Assembly (NCBI GenBank): GCA_052115395.1
Contig: JBFRGO010000003.1
Length of the DNA: 64,000 bases
Reading direction: 5' to 3' (one strand)
Source: Noviluteimonas sp052115395
GTDB taxonomy: Bacteria > Pseudomonadota > Gammaproteobacteria > Xanthomonadales > Xanthomonadaceae
Part shown: positions 36,228 to 44,511 of the stretch, one piece after another
Numbering within the stretch: position 1 is the stretch's first letter
Layout: each line of letters begins with the position of its first letter
Translations under genes and position numbers: made by a program
Notes under the pieces: model-generated
Told to the model about the DNA's origin: nothing
Databases searched by the model: none
Seen by the model: the letters and a program-made list of their open reading frames with translations, nothing else

Positions 36228-37080
36228 GAAGGGCGCGCCCATCGACCCGCTGCAGGCGCCGCGTTGGCTGCGCTGGGGGCTCACCGCGCTCGCCGTGCTG
36301 GTGATGGCCTTGTTGCTCGTGATGCCGCTGGCGATGGTGCTCGGCGCGGCGTTCTCGGAAGGCGTGAAGGTGTGGTTCGCCGCGCTGACCGAGCCCGACG
36401 CGCGTTCGGCGCTGGAGTTGACGCTCGTCACCGCGGCCGTCGTCATTCCGCTCAACGCCTTCTTCGGCCTGTCCACCGCGTGGGCGGTGACACGCTTCGA
36501 ATTCCGCGGCAAGCGCATCCTGCTGGCGCTGATCGACCTGCCGTTCGCGGTCTCGCCGGTGGTGGCGGGTCTGTGCCTGGTGCTGTTGTTCGGGCGCACG
36601 GGCTGGTTCGCGCCGCTGATCGATCACTACGGGCTGCAGATCCTGTTCGCGCGCCCGGCCATCATCCTGGCGACGATGTTCATCACCTTTCCCTTCGTCG
36701 CGCGCGAGTTGATTCCGCTGATGGAACAGCAGGGCACCGAAGAAGAACTCGCGGCGCGCTCGCTCGGGGCAGGGCCGTGGCAGATGTTCCGGCGCATCAC
36801 CTTGCCCAACATCAAGTGGGCGCTGCTGTACGGCGTGTTGTTGTGCGGTGCGCGCGCGATGGGCGAGTTCGGTGCGGTCTCCGTGGTCTCCGGCCACATC
36901 CGCGGGCTGACCAATACCTTGCCGCTGCACATCGAAATCCTCTACAACGAATTCAATTCCACCGCGGCCTTCGCGGTCGCCTCGCTGCTCGCGGGGCTCG
37001 CACTGGTGACGCTCGTCGTGCGCTTCTGGCTGGAAGCGCGGCACGGCGATGCGCTCGCGCGCGCCCATCGGAGACACTGA
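36220..37080 (+). CDS. cysW: sulfate ABC transporter permease CysW
   Basis: A 286-residue second permease of the heterodimer, with the EAA loop EEELAARSLGAGPWQMFRR and the CysW signature GEFGAVSVVSGHIRGLTNTLPLHIEI-type segment around residue 225. About six membrane helices. It is followed 6 nt later by cysA. Confidence 0.95.
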   Translation: MFEKGAPIDPLQAPRWLRWGLTALAVLVMALLLVMPLAMVLGAAFSEGVKVWFAALTEPDARSALELTLVTAAVVIPLNAFFGLSTAWAVTRFEFRGKRILLALIDLPFAVSPVVAGLCLVLLFGRTGWFAPLIDHYGLQILFARPAIILATMFITFPFVARELIPLMEQQGTEEELAARSLGAGPWQMFRRITLPNIKWALLYGVLLCGARAMGEFGAVSVVSGHIRGLTNTLPLHIEILYNEFNSTAAFAVASLLAGLALVTLVVRFWLEARHGDALARAHRRH

Positions 37081-37086
37081 GCGGAC

Positions 37087-38142
37087 ATGGACCTGCACCT
37101 GAACGGCATCGCCAAGCATTACCCCGGCGTCGCGGCGCTGGACGCCGTCGACCTGGACATCGCATCGGGCGAACTGGTCGCGTTGCTCGGCCCCTCGGGA
37201 TCGGGCAAGACGACATTGCTGCGCGTCATCGCGGGCTTGCTGCATCCGGATGCGGGCCGATTGCACTTCGGCGAAACCGATGCGACGTCGATGCGCTTGC
37301 GCGAACGCAACGTCGGCTTCGTGTTCCAGCAGTACGCGCTGTTCCGCCACATGACCGTGGCCGAGAACATCGCCTTCGGCCTGCGCAGCCGGCCGCGCGC
37401 GCAGCGGCCCTCGCGCGCGGAAATCGCCAAGCGCGTCGACGAGTTGCTGGTGTTGATCCAGTTGCCCGAACTCGGCGGGCGCTATCCCGACCAACTTTCC
37501 GGTGGCCAGAAACAACGCGTCGCCCTGGCGCGCGCGCTGGCGATCAAGCCGAGCGTGCTGTTGCTCGACGAACCCTTCGGCGCGCTCGATGCCAAGGTCC
37601 GCGTGGAACTGCGTCGCTGGTTGCGGCGCCTGCACGAACAAACCGGGCAGACGACGGTCTTCGTCACGCACGACCAGGAAGAAGCGCTCGAGCTCGCCGA
37701 TCGCGTGGTCGTCATGCGCAACGGCCGGATCGAGCAGGTCGCGTCGGTCGACGAAATCCATCGTGCGCCCGCTTCGCCCTTCGTGTTCGCCTTCATCGGT
37801 CGCGCGAACCGCCTGGAGGGCGAGGTGCACGAGGGGCGCTTCCACATGGAGGGACAGGCACTGGCACTGCCGATGGAAGGCGATTACGAAGGCCCCGCGG
37901 TGCTGATGACGCGTCCGCACGACCTGGCGATCGTCGGCGAAGGCGAAGGGTTCGCGGCGAAGGTGGTCGACCTGTTCCGTCGCGCCGACCGCATCACCGC
38001 CGAACTCGAATGCGCGGGCCAACCCCAGACCATGGAACTCGACATGCCCGACACGCAGGATGCGCAGGTGCCGCGCGTCGGCGACGTGGTGCGCGTGCGC
38101 CCGTTGCGGGCGTCGGTGTATCCGGGCGACCGGGCCGGCTAG
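37087..38142 (+). CDS. cysA: sulfate/thiosulfate ABC transporter ATPase CysA
   Basis: A 351-residue ATPase. Walker A GPSGSGKTTLL, Q-loop VFQQYALFRHMTVAEN, ABC signature LSGGQKQRVALARAL, Walker B LLLDEPFGALD and the switch His in VTHDQEEAL are all intact. The C-terminal TOBE domain (VLMTRPHDLAIV) is present. It converges on the next gene with a 4-bp 3' overlap. Confidence 0.96.
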   Translation: MDLHLNGIAKHYPGVAALDAVDLDIASGELVALLGPSGSGKTTLLRVIAGLLHPDAGRLHFGETDATSMRLRERNVGFVFQQYALFRHMTVAENIAFGLRSRPRAQRPSRAEIAKRVDELLVLIQLPELGGRYPDQLSGGQKQRVALARALAIKPSVLLLDEPFGALDAKVRVELRRWLRRLHEQTGQTTVFVTHDQEEALELADRVVVMRNGRIEQVASVDEIHRAPASPFVFAFIGRANRLEGEVHEGRFHMEGQALALPMEGDYEGPAVLMTRPHDLAIVGEGEGFAAKVVDLFRRADRITAELECAGQPQTMELDMPDTQDAQVPRVGDVVRVRPLRASVYPGDRAG

Positions 38143-38531
38143 GGGGTCTTCGCCGGCGCGGCTACGAGCGTTTCGCGCCCGAGCCATTCGAGCGCTTCGG
38201 CGCGCGTATCGAAGGTGCGCGCCGGAATGTGCCGGATTTCGCACGCCAGTTCCGTCGGGAACGCGAAGACGGTGGGAATCCCGACGAGGGCGACGCGCGC
38301 CGTGGGGATCGCAAGATGGGTGATGGTGCGCGCGATGAAGTCGGCGCGGTTCGCCTTGTCTTCCTCGACGGGCGTGGCGTGCGTGAAGTCGATGAGCAGG
38401 CGGTCGGCCTTCTCGGCCAACAACGCGCGCGCGGCGACTTCGACGGCTTGCGCACGTTCGAGGTAACCGACGACGCCGGTGTAGCGCACCTCGATGGTGC
38501 TGTCATCCAATGTATGAATCGAATGGGGCAT
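38139..38531 (-). CDS. STAS/SpoIIAA-like hypothetical protein
   Basis: A 130-residue alpha/beta protein with a SpoIIAA-like pattern: STIEVRYTGVVGYLERAQAVEVAARALL, then KADRLLIDFTHATPVEED and RVALVGIPTVFAF, RAEALEWLG near the end. Such single-domain proteins are common in Xanthomonadaceae and have no assigned role. AAGGA is placed correctly before the ATG. Confidence 0.68.
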   Translation of the reverse strand: MPHSIHTLDDSTIEVRYTGVVGYLERAQAVEVAARALLAEKADRLLIDFTHATPVEEDKANRADFIARTITHLAIPTARVALVGIPTVFAFPTELACEIRHIPARTFDTRAEALEWLGRETLVAAPAKTP

Positions 38532-38567
38532 GGAATCCTTTCCGTTGCGACGGGGTGTGACTTCGAA

Positions 38568-38867
38568 TCAGCTCGTGCCTCGGGCCTGCTTGCCCCGCGC
38601 ATCCTGCAACGCGGCCGCCACCGGCCCGTGGCGTTCCAGGTCCACGGTCTGCAACAACTCGCGATAGGCATGCGGGGACATGCCCACGGGGCTGTAGACG
38701 GCGTGGCCGCCGGTGGCGTCGGAACGCCACCGGCATCCGTACAACAGCGCCGATCCATTCGGCAGGTCGCGCCAGAACTGCGCCGGCGGTGCATCCAGTT
38801 CCTGTTGCAGGCCGTGCAACGGCCCGCCGACGAAAGTGACGATGACGCGCTTGTCCGATGAAGTCAT
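38568..38867 (-). CDS. hypothetical protein
   Basis: A 99-residue soluble protein, MTSSDKRVIVTFVGGPLHG at the start, with repeated glycines and a central beta pattern (SALLYGCRWRSDATGGHAVY). It lies 36 bp downstream of the cupin-side intergenic space and on the same strand as its neighbours. I do not recognise the family. The 125-bp gap upstream (38868-38992) shows no feature. Confidence 0.55.
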   Translation of the reverse strand: MTSSDKRVIVTFVGGPLHGLQQELDAPPAQFWRDLPNGSALLYGCRWRSDATGGHAVYSPVGMSPHAYRELLQTVDLERHGPVAAALQDARGKQARGTS

Positions 38868-38992
38868 ACGCAAAGCATTGGCTAGGGTCTCGCGAAGGAT
38901 TCTGCCAAAAGCCGCGTGGTCGGAAAATGCATGCGCCCCAACGCATTCAGCAAGGTCGAGGCAATGCGTGCGCGACGTGAAGACGACGCGCG

Positions 38993-39463
38993 TTACTGGA
39001 ACGCGGTCAGATCCCGGGGTGTGATCCCGTTGGCATTGCAGTACGCCATGTAGCGTTCCAGCGCGGTCTTCCAGTTCTCGATCGCCACGACGCGGTCGTT
39101 CTCGTCCATGTACACCAGGTCGCCGGTGACGATGTTCAGTGCGATCACTTCGCCGTCGTGGTCGGAGGCCTGCGGTGTGTGCGCGGAACCGGCGGTTTCG
39201 TACACGATGCTGCCGGGCGTGGCGACCCAGTCGTGTTCCTGGTATTTCCACCGGCCCTGGAGCGTGTAAACGATGACGGTGCCGGAGTGGTAATGGCGCG
39301 GCATCACCGTGCTGGCCGGCGCCTTGAGCATGGCGATGACTTCGCCGCGGATCGGGTCGAGCTTGAAGTACTTGACCATCACCTCGTTGCTGTACGGCGC
39401 GAAGGGAATCCACGGAATGGATTCGTCGGCGATGACGGCGGTTTCGATGGACTTGTGGAGCAT
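38993..39463 (-). CDS. cupin-domain dioxygenase-like protein
   Basis: A 156-residue cupin resembling the 2,4'-dihydroxyacetophenone dioxygenase family: IPWIPFAPYSNEVMVKYFKLD, metal-binding motif 1 in MPRHYHSGTVIVYTLQGRWKY, motif 2 around GSIVYETAGSAHTP. The start at 39463 has GAGGA in front; the frame runs 35 codons further but lacks cupin features. Substrate unknown. Confidence 0.75.
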   Translation of the reverse strand: MLHKSIETAVIADESIPWIPFAPYSNEVMVKYFKLDPIRGEVIAMLKAPASTVMPRHYHSGTVIVYTLQGRWKYQEHDWVATPGSIVYETAGSAHTPQASDHDGEVIALNIVTGDLVYMDENDRVVAIENWKTALERYMAYCNANGITPRDLTAFQ

Positions 39464-39577
39464 GGGGGAACGTCCTCTGGTTGGTGGGTTGCGCGCGATC
39501 AATCTAGCGCTCACCACGCGACCCTGTGCCGAGGAAATTGCCCAAGCGGGAGGTATCTTCTTCATCACCCGGACGCA

Positions 39578-39605
39578 CAGGCGTGGGTCGTCCGACCCAC
39601 GCCTG
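39578..39605 (-). terminator. hairpin downstream of the hemerythrin gene
   Basis: A 13-bp perfect inverted repeat CAGGCGTGGGTCG/CGACCCACGCCTG with a 2-nt centre follows the hemerythrin stop (39621) on the minus strand. There is no T-run, so it may only stabilise the 3' end or act with Rho. Confidence 0.5.
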
Positions 39606-39620
39606 CCCGGTGTGCCGGTC

Positions 39621-40142
39621 TTACTGGCGCGTGGCCTGGCGCGCCGCGCCGCTGGCGGCCTTCGCCTTTTCGCTGACGACGAGTTTCATCGCGACGTCCG
39701 AATCCTTCCAGGACGCGTAATCCTCGTCCATCTGCGCGCGTTCCTCGGCGCTGAACATCTCGCGCGCCATCTTGAACATCGTCTTCTCTTCTTCCTTGGC
39801 GTGGTGGTCGATGAACTCACCGAACACTTTCACGCGGCCGGCGAACTCGGGCGTGCCGGGTTCGGCCTGGTGCACTTCGGGGATCACCGAATGCTCGACG
39901 GCATGGTGCTCGGCGATGGCTTCGGCGAGCGTCTGCATGCCTTCGCGGTCGGCGCGTTCCTTGAACGCGGGGTAGAACACCTGTTCTTCCCACTTCGCAT
40001 GCGGGATCAGGCTGTCCTCGATCTTGTCCAGCAACTCGATGCGGCCTTTCACGGCACGGTCGGTCGTGTCCTTCATCTGTTCGAACAACGCGCGCAATGC
40101 GTCGTGTTCTTCCTTCAAAGTCTTCAGGATGTCGCGTGCCAT
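39621..40142 (-). CDS. hemerythrin HHE-domain protein
   Basis: A 173-residue four-helix HHE protein. Iron-ligand motifs are EEHDALRALFEQM, PHAKWEEQVFYPAF, AEHHAVEHSVI and FIDHHAKEEEKTMF. The C-terminal ~30 residues are basic and Ala-rich. The family binds a di-iron centre and is linked to oxygen, NO or iron stress. GGAGG precedes the ATG. The gene is the last chromosomal one before the island. Confidence 0.9.
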   Translation of the reverse strand: MARDILKTLKEEHDALRALFEQMKDTTDRAVKGRIELLDKIEDSLIPHAKWEEQVFYPAFKERADREGMQTLAEAIAEHHAVEHSVIPEVHQAEPGTPEFAGRVKVFGEFIDHHAKEEEKTMFKMAREMFSAEERAQMDEDYASWKDSDVAMKLVVSEKAKAASGAARQATRQ

Positions 40143-40238
40143 CGGGGTCCTCCGGTTGAACTGCACGCAAGGATGCTGGACCCCCGGCGGTCGACGATGC
40201 GTGACTCCGCGAACGTGACTGCGATCGACAGGCACAAA

Positions 40239-40261
40239 AAAACCGCCACGCGGGCGGTTTT
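40239..40261 (-). terminator. terminator at the left island junction
   Basis: AAAACCGCC/GGCGGTTTT with a 5-nt ACGCG loop, with extra A and T runs on both sides. It is the original terminator of the tRNA-Pro gene, now separated from the intact gene by the island; the island carries its own similar hairpin at 49513-49535. Confidence 0.8.
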
Positions 40262-40278
40262 TGGATCGGCGAATGAAA

Positions 40279-40330
<52 letters not shown>

Positions 40331-40422
40331 CAGATAGGTGTCCGGCGGGCATGTGGATTTAGGCCAAGTGCCTGAATTGCCGTCCCCACGGGTCCGCCCG
40401 CATTCGCTGCCATGCTCGGATT

Positions 40423-40442
40423 TGTTGACCACTTGCTGACCA
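40423..40442. repeat. paired TGYTGACCA sites near attL
   Basis: TGTTGACCA (40423-40431) and TGCTGACCA (40434-40442) repeat with an 11-bp period just before the integrase ATG. A matching pair lies at the right end (49491-49510). They look like arm-type integrase binding sites. The rest of 40331-40448 shows nothing else. Confidence 0.5.
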
Positions 40443-40448
40443 GCGGCC

Positions 40449-41525
40449 ATGCCCGTAGTCCGGCGCCAAGTCCTTACCAAACTCCTGGTGGATGGGATCA
40501 AGCCCAAATCCAGCTCGTTTCGCGTCTGGGACGCCAAGGTGCCCGGTCTGGCCCTGCGGGTCCGGCCAACCGGGCGAAAGGCCTACGAACTGCACTGGGG
40601 GCGGAATAAGGCAGTCGTCCTTGGCACGCATGGCGCAATGACGTTGGAAGGCGCGAGGTCGGCGGCCCTTCGCGCCCTTGGTGAGACCGAGGAGCACGGG
40701 GCGCCGCTGGCCACCGTGGAGGGTGGGCTCGGGAAGGCCTCGACGTTCGGCGAGTTCGTCACCCGACGCTATGGACCCCACCTTCTGGCAGTCAACAAGG
40801 CGGGGGCCGAGACGCTGGCCGCCATCAATGCCCAATTTGGTTTCTTGGTCGACCGTCCGTTGGCTGGAGTCACCCGCGCAGACTTCGACGACTTCAAAGC
40901 CAAAAGGCTAAGCGCGGGCACGCATCCCTCGACCGTGAATCGGGATATGGACCGGCTCAAGGCGGCGTTGTCCCAGGCCGTCGAGTGGGGCTTACTCGCC
41001 GAGAACCCGTTGCGAGGGGTTAAACGAATCAAGCGGGGAATCGAAGAACGGGTCCGCTACCTGACGACCAAAGAGGAAGCCGCGCTCCGGAAGGCATTGG
41101 ACGCGCGTGAGAGGCGGTTTCAGGCCCGCCGCGTCAGTGGCGCGAAGTGGAGGGCGGAACGAGGAAAGCCCGCCTTAAAAGCCGCCCCAGGAGGCTACTC
41201 GGATCACCTGATGCCCATGACGCTGCTCGCGCTCAACACTGGGATGCGGCGGGGCGAGCTGACTTCACTGAACAGGGAGGACATCAACCTCTCCGCGAAG
41301 GTGCTAACGGTTCGCGCGACCTCGGCGAAGTCGGGTAGGGCGCGGCATCTGCCACTCAATTCAGAAGCCCTGGCCGGGCCTGTCACCATGACGCTCACTA
41401 GCACGTCGATGTCACGACTTAGAACAGGTTATCCAACTGGTCCGCGATCCCCCACCCGTGAAGGTCGAAACGGCGTGTCGAAACCAGGTGCCGGGCGACT
41501 GGTTTCTAGTGCGGCGCACCAATGA
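40449..41525 (+). pseudogene. int: tyrosine integrase, C-terminally truncated
   Basis: A 358-residue frame. The N-terminal DUF4102-like arm-binding domain (VLTKLLVDGIKPKSSSFRV, DAKVPGLALRV) and core-binding domain (STVNRDMDRLKAALSQAVEWGLL) are followed by the catalytic domain start: the first catalytic Arg in LNTGMRRGELTSL, then SAKSGRARHLPLN. After residue ~300 (SEAL) family resemblance stops. The H-x-x-R and catalytic Tyr boxes expected in the last ~100 residues are missing. This looks like a deletion or replacement of the 3' end, so recombinase activity is unlikely. Confidence 0.8.
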
Positions 41526-41718
41526 CTCGTTGCCAAAGGGCGTGTCTTTCGGTGGCGCGTCTACCGAAAGTAGGCGTGCGTCTGCCCGCTTTCGGTGGCG
41601 TAGCGCCCGCATGTAGACAGCTTTTCGCCGTGCATTCGGCAACGGCAAAGCGATGAGTTGACAGGGCTTTCATATGCCCGCGAGTGTCGCACCGGGGACA
41701 ACTCAAGGGGAACGTCGT

Positions 41719-44424
41719 ATGTCGCGATGGATCGTGGCGCTGTTGTGCGTGGCGCTGAGCTCGACGGCGATGGCGCAAGAGGATCGCACCGTTACGGATG
41801 ACTACGACACCCAGACCATCGGCGCCGGCAAAGTTTCGCCGCTCGATAGTGACTTGTTCGGCGACAACATCGACTACGGCTCTGGTGGGCTAACAATCAA
41901 GGTCACCGATGTGAGTCTGCCGGGCAACAATGGGCTGCCCGTTTCGCTCCAGCGCACTTTCCATGCCTCGGACGATGGCGTGCGAATGTTGCAGTGGACT
42001 GATTACGACATCCCTTATCTGAGCGGCCTATATCGAAAGATCAGCGGTTGGCAGGGGGACAACACGCAAGACCCGAATGCGCGTTGCACCTACGGTCAGG
42101 CGCCCGAGGTCGGTCAGTCGGCCGGAAAGCCTGATCGCTTCTTCCCGGAGGAATACTGGCACGGCGTTTACCTCAATCTGCCGAGTAGTGGCCCTCAGTT
42201 GCTGCAGGCCGTGAATCCGAGTTCGGGGCAGGGGCCTTCCGATGGTGACGTCTATCGGTGGGTCACCCAGTCGCACTGGTACGTCTCTTGCCTAGGAGCG
42301 ACGTCCAATGGCGCTGCAGGAGAGGGGTTCCTCGCTCGTTCGCCGGACGGCACCAAGTATTGGTTCGATCGCCTCGTGGTGTGGGAGTCAGCGACAAGTA
42401 TTAAGAAGCCCGCCTGGCAGGGCGGAATGGCCTACTTGGCGCGCAACGAATTCCGCATGCTGCCTTCGCGCGTGGAGGATCGGTTCGGCAACTGGGTGAC
42501 GTACACCTACAACGGGAAGTTGCTCACGTCGATCCAGTCCAACGACGGCCGTCAGCTGACGCTCGTGTACGACGCGCTCGACCGTCTCTCCACTGTCAGT
42601 GACGGTACGCGTACATGGACCTACGACTACACCAGCGGTCTTAAGGTGACTTACCCGGACCTGAGTGTTTGGCGCGCCTCGTTCAGCGGAGTTGGAATCA
42701 GTAGGAACCAGCAGGATTGCGACTACGCGTGGGTGCCTCGCTACAGCGGTGAGCGATACCTGACTATCGAACATCCGTCGGGCGCGGTGGCGACCTACAG
42801 GCTCGCCGGGCTGTTGCGCGGCGTCTCATACGTGCCATACCACGGCATAGCAGGAGGCGCATGGTGCATTTATACGCCGAAGGTGCAGGAAGGGATCGCG
42901 GTGTACTCGAAAACCGTCTCCGGCCCCGGGATTGCGACGCAAACATGGACGATGACATATGGCCCGCCGAACGACTGCTACGTGTGGGCTGGCACCGGTT
43001 TCCAGCCTTCCCAGCCGTGCGCGGCGAACGCGCCGACCACCCGCACCGTCGAGGTGACTGGTCCGGACGGCTACAGACGCTTCACCGTCGGCAACAAGTA
43101 TCACGACAATGACGGAGCGATTCTCCGAGTTGACCGAGGTGCCACGAGTGCGTCGATCCTGGAATCCCGTGTTTCGTCACACGCCTTCCTGCCTGCCGTC
43201 GGTGGATTCTGGATACTTGCCGGCGACAACTACTTTGCCTTTCACGAGCGCGTTGAGAACCAAACGACAACAACGCGCGACGGTGTGAATTTCACAAGCA
43301 CGGTCAACGCCCGCGACGCACTCGGTCGGCCGACGAGCCAAACCCTGTCGACATCGCAAGGCTTGGCGCGGACGGACGTGACAGCCTACTACGATAATCC
43401 ATCGAAATGGATCCTCGGGCAGGTGGCATCAGTCACGACAACAAGCGTTTCGCCGAACGTCGTACTCTCGCGCGTCGAATACGACAGTAACGGAATGCGG
43501 TGGAAGACCTACGGCCCGGGCACGCCCGCGGAGCCAGGACTACTACAGCAACTACTTTCCTACGATTTGTCCTCAAGCCTTGCCAGTGGGCTGCGCGGCA
43601 CGATCGCAAGCACGACTGACGCGCGCGGATTCGTCACCACCTACGGCAACTGGTATCGCGGACAGCCGCGCCTTATCCACTATCCCGTCACTGACGAAGC
43701 GCCCGCGGGTGCCCAACAGACGACCGAAATCAACAACGATGGTTCGGTAGCGTGGGTCATCGACGAGACCGGCTCCAAGCAATGCTTTGACCGCGACGCG
43801 ATGGGCCGACTGTCAGGGGTAACCTATCCCACTGAAAGCGCAGCCAATTCCTGTAGCACATCTGATTGGAACAAGCGTGTCATCACCTTCGGGCCTGGCG
43901 CCGCGGCATTTGGATTGCCGCCGAACCATTGGATCCAGACCTCGACCTTGGACAAGGCCGTGACGAACGTGCATTTCGACGCACAGTGGCGCCCAGTCGT
44001 CGAAGAGCGTTACGACAACACGACTGCCGCGACGAAAATCGCGACCGCGAGCTATGTCATCAGGCGGTACGACATCGCTGGGAGGCTCGCGTTCGAGTCG
44101 TACCCCGTTGCGAGCCTGGGTGCGTATACAGACCCGGCGCTGAAGGGGACTTACACCTTCTACGACGCGCTGGGACGCGTTGTGCGAACTGAGCAGGATT
44201 CCGACGTCGGGCGCCTTGCGACGACGACCGAATATCAGGCGGGTTTCAAGACGATGGTAACGAACGCGCGGCAGAAACAAACCACCACGACGTTCTTCTC
44301 CTTGGATGGCTCGGCCTATGACAAGCCGTTGGTCATCGCGCAACCCGAGGGTGTCATGACGACGATCACGCGCGACATCTTTGGAAACGAGACGGCGCTG
44401 ACGCGGTCGGGCACGGGCGGCTGA
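41719..44424 (+). CDS. secreted YD-repeat (RHS-like) protein without core domain
   Basis: A 901-residue protein with a signal peptide (MSRWIVALLCVALSSTAMAQ) and AAGGGG just upstream of the ATG. YD-type repeats are scattered throughout (FGNWVTYTYNGKLLTSIQS, YDALDRLSTVSDG, DALGRPTSQT, DRDAMGRLSGVTYP, YDIAGRLAFESYP, FYDALGRVVRTE). It stops at GNETALTRSGTGG, before any RHS core, and the next gene begins 87 nt later. It may be a shell partner of the next protein or the front half of an ancestral single RHS protein. The 193 bp before it holds only a small hairpin (41546-41570). Confidence 0.82.
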   Translation: MSRWIVALLCVALSSTAMAQEDRTVTDDYDTQTIGAGKVSPLDSDLFGDNIDYGSGGLTIKVTDVSLPGNNGLPVSLQRTFHASDDGVRMLQWTDYDIPYLSGLYRKISGWQGDNTQDPNARCTYGQAPEVGQSAGKPDRFFPEEYWHGVYLNLPSSGPQLLQAVNPSSGQGPSDGDVYRWVTQSHWYVSCLGATSNGAAGEGFLARSPDGTKYWFDRLVVWESATSIKKPAWQGGMAYLARNEFRMLPSRVEDRFGNWVTYTYNGKLLTSIQSNDGRQLTLVYDALDRLSTVSDGTRTWTYDYTSGLKVTYPDLSVWRASFSGVGISRNQQDCDYAWVPRYSGERYLTIEHPSGAVATYRLAGLLRGVSYVPYHGIAGGAWCIYTPKVQEGIAVYSKTVSGPGIATQTWTMTYGPPNDCYVWAGTGFQPSQPCAANAPTTRTVEVTGPDGYRRFTVGNKYHDNDGAILRVDRGATSASILESRVSSHAFLPAVGGFWILAGDNYFAFHERVENQTTTTRDGVNFTSTVNARDALGRPTSQTLSTSQGLARTDVTAYYDNPSKWILGQVASVTTTSVSPNVVLSRVEYDSNGMRWKTYGPGTPAEPGLLQQLLSYDLSSSLASGLRGTIASTTDARGFVTTYGNWYRGQPRLIHYPVTDEAPAGAQQTTEINNDGSVAWVIDETGSKQCFDRDAMGRLSGVTYPTESAANSCSTSDWNKRVITFGPGAAAFGLPPNHWIQTSTLDKAVTNVHFDAQWRPVVEERYDNTTAATKIATASYVIRRYDIAGRLAFESYPVASLGAYTDPALKGTYTFYDALGRVVRTEQDSDVGRLATTTEYQAGFKTMVTNARQKQTTTTFFSLDGSAYDKPLVIAQPEGVMTTITRDIFGNETALTRSGTGG

Positions 44425-44511
44425 AGCGAAGTGAATCCGGTCGCGGGGGCGTCCGGCCAATAGGAAGTGGCGACTTCATCATGGCGCTCTCGCGGCGCCC
44501 AGGGGATGAGC

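Noticed and set aside
36181..38244. A 687-codon antisense frame across cysW and cysA
   Set aside because: Covers canonical transporter genes on the other strand; Gln/His/Arg-rich nonsense.
41546..41570. CTTTCGGT/ACCGAAAG hairpin after the integrase as a transposon end
   Set aside because: Only 8 bp, no matching distal copy and no transposase.
41391..41614. Out-of-frame open stretch after the integrase as a gene
   Set aside because: No start codon and no family resemblance; likely a remnant at a deletion junction.
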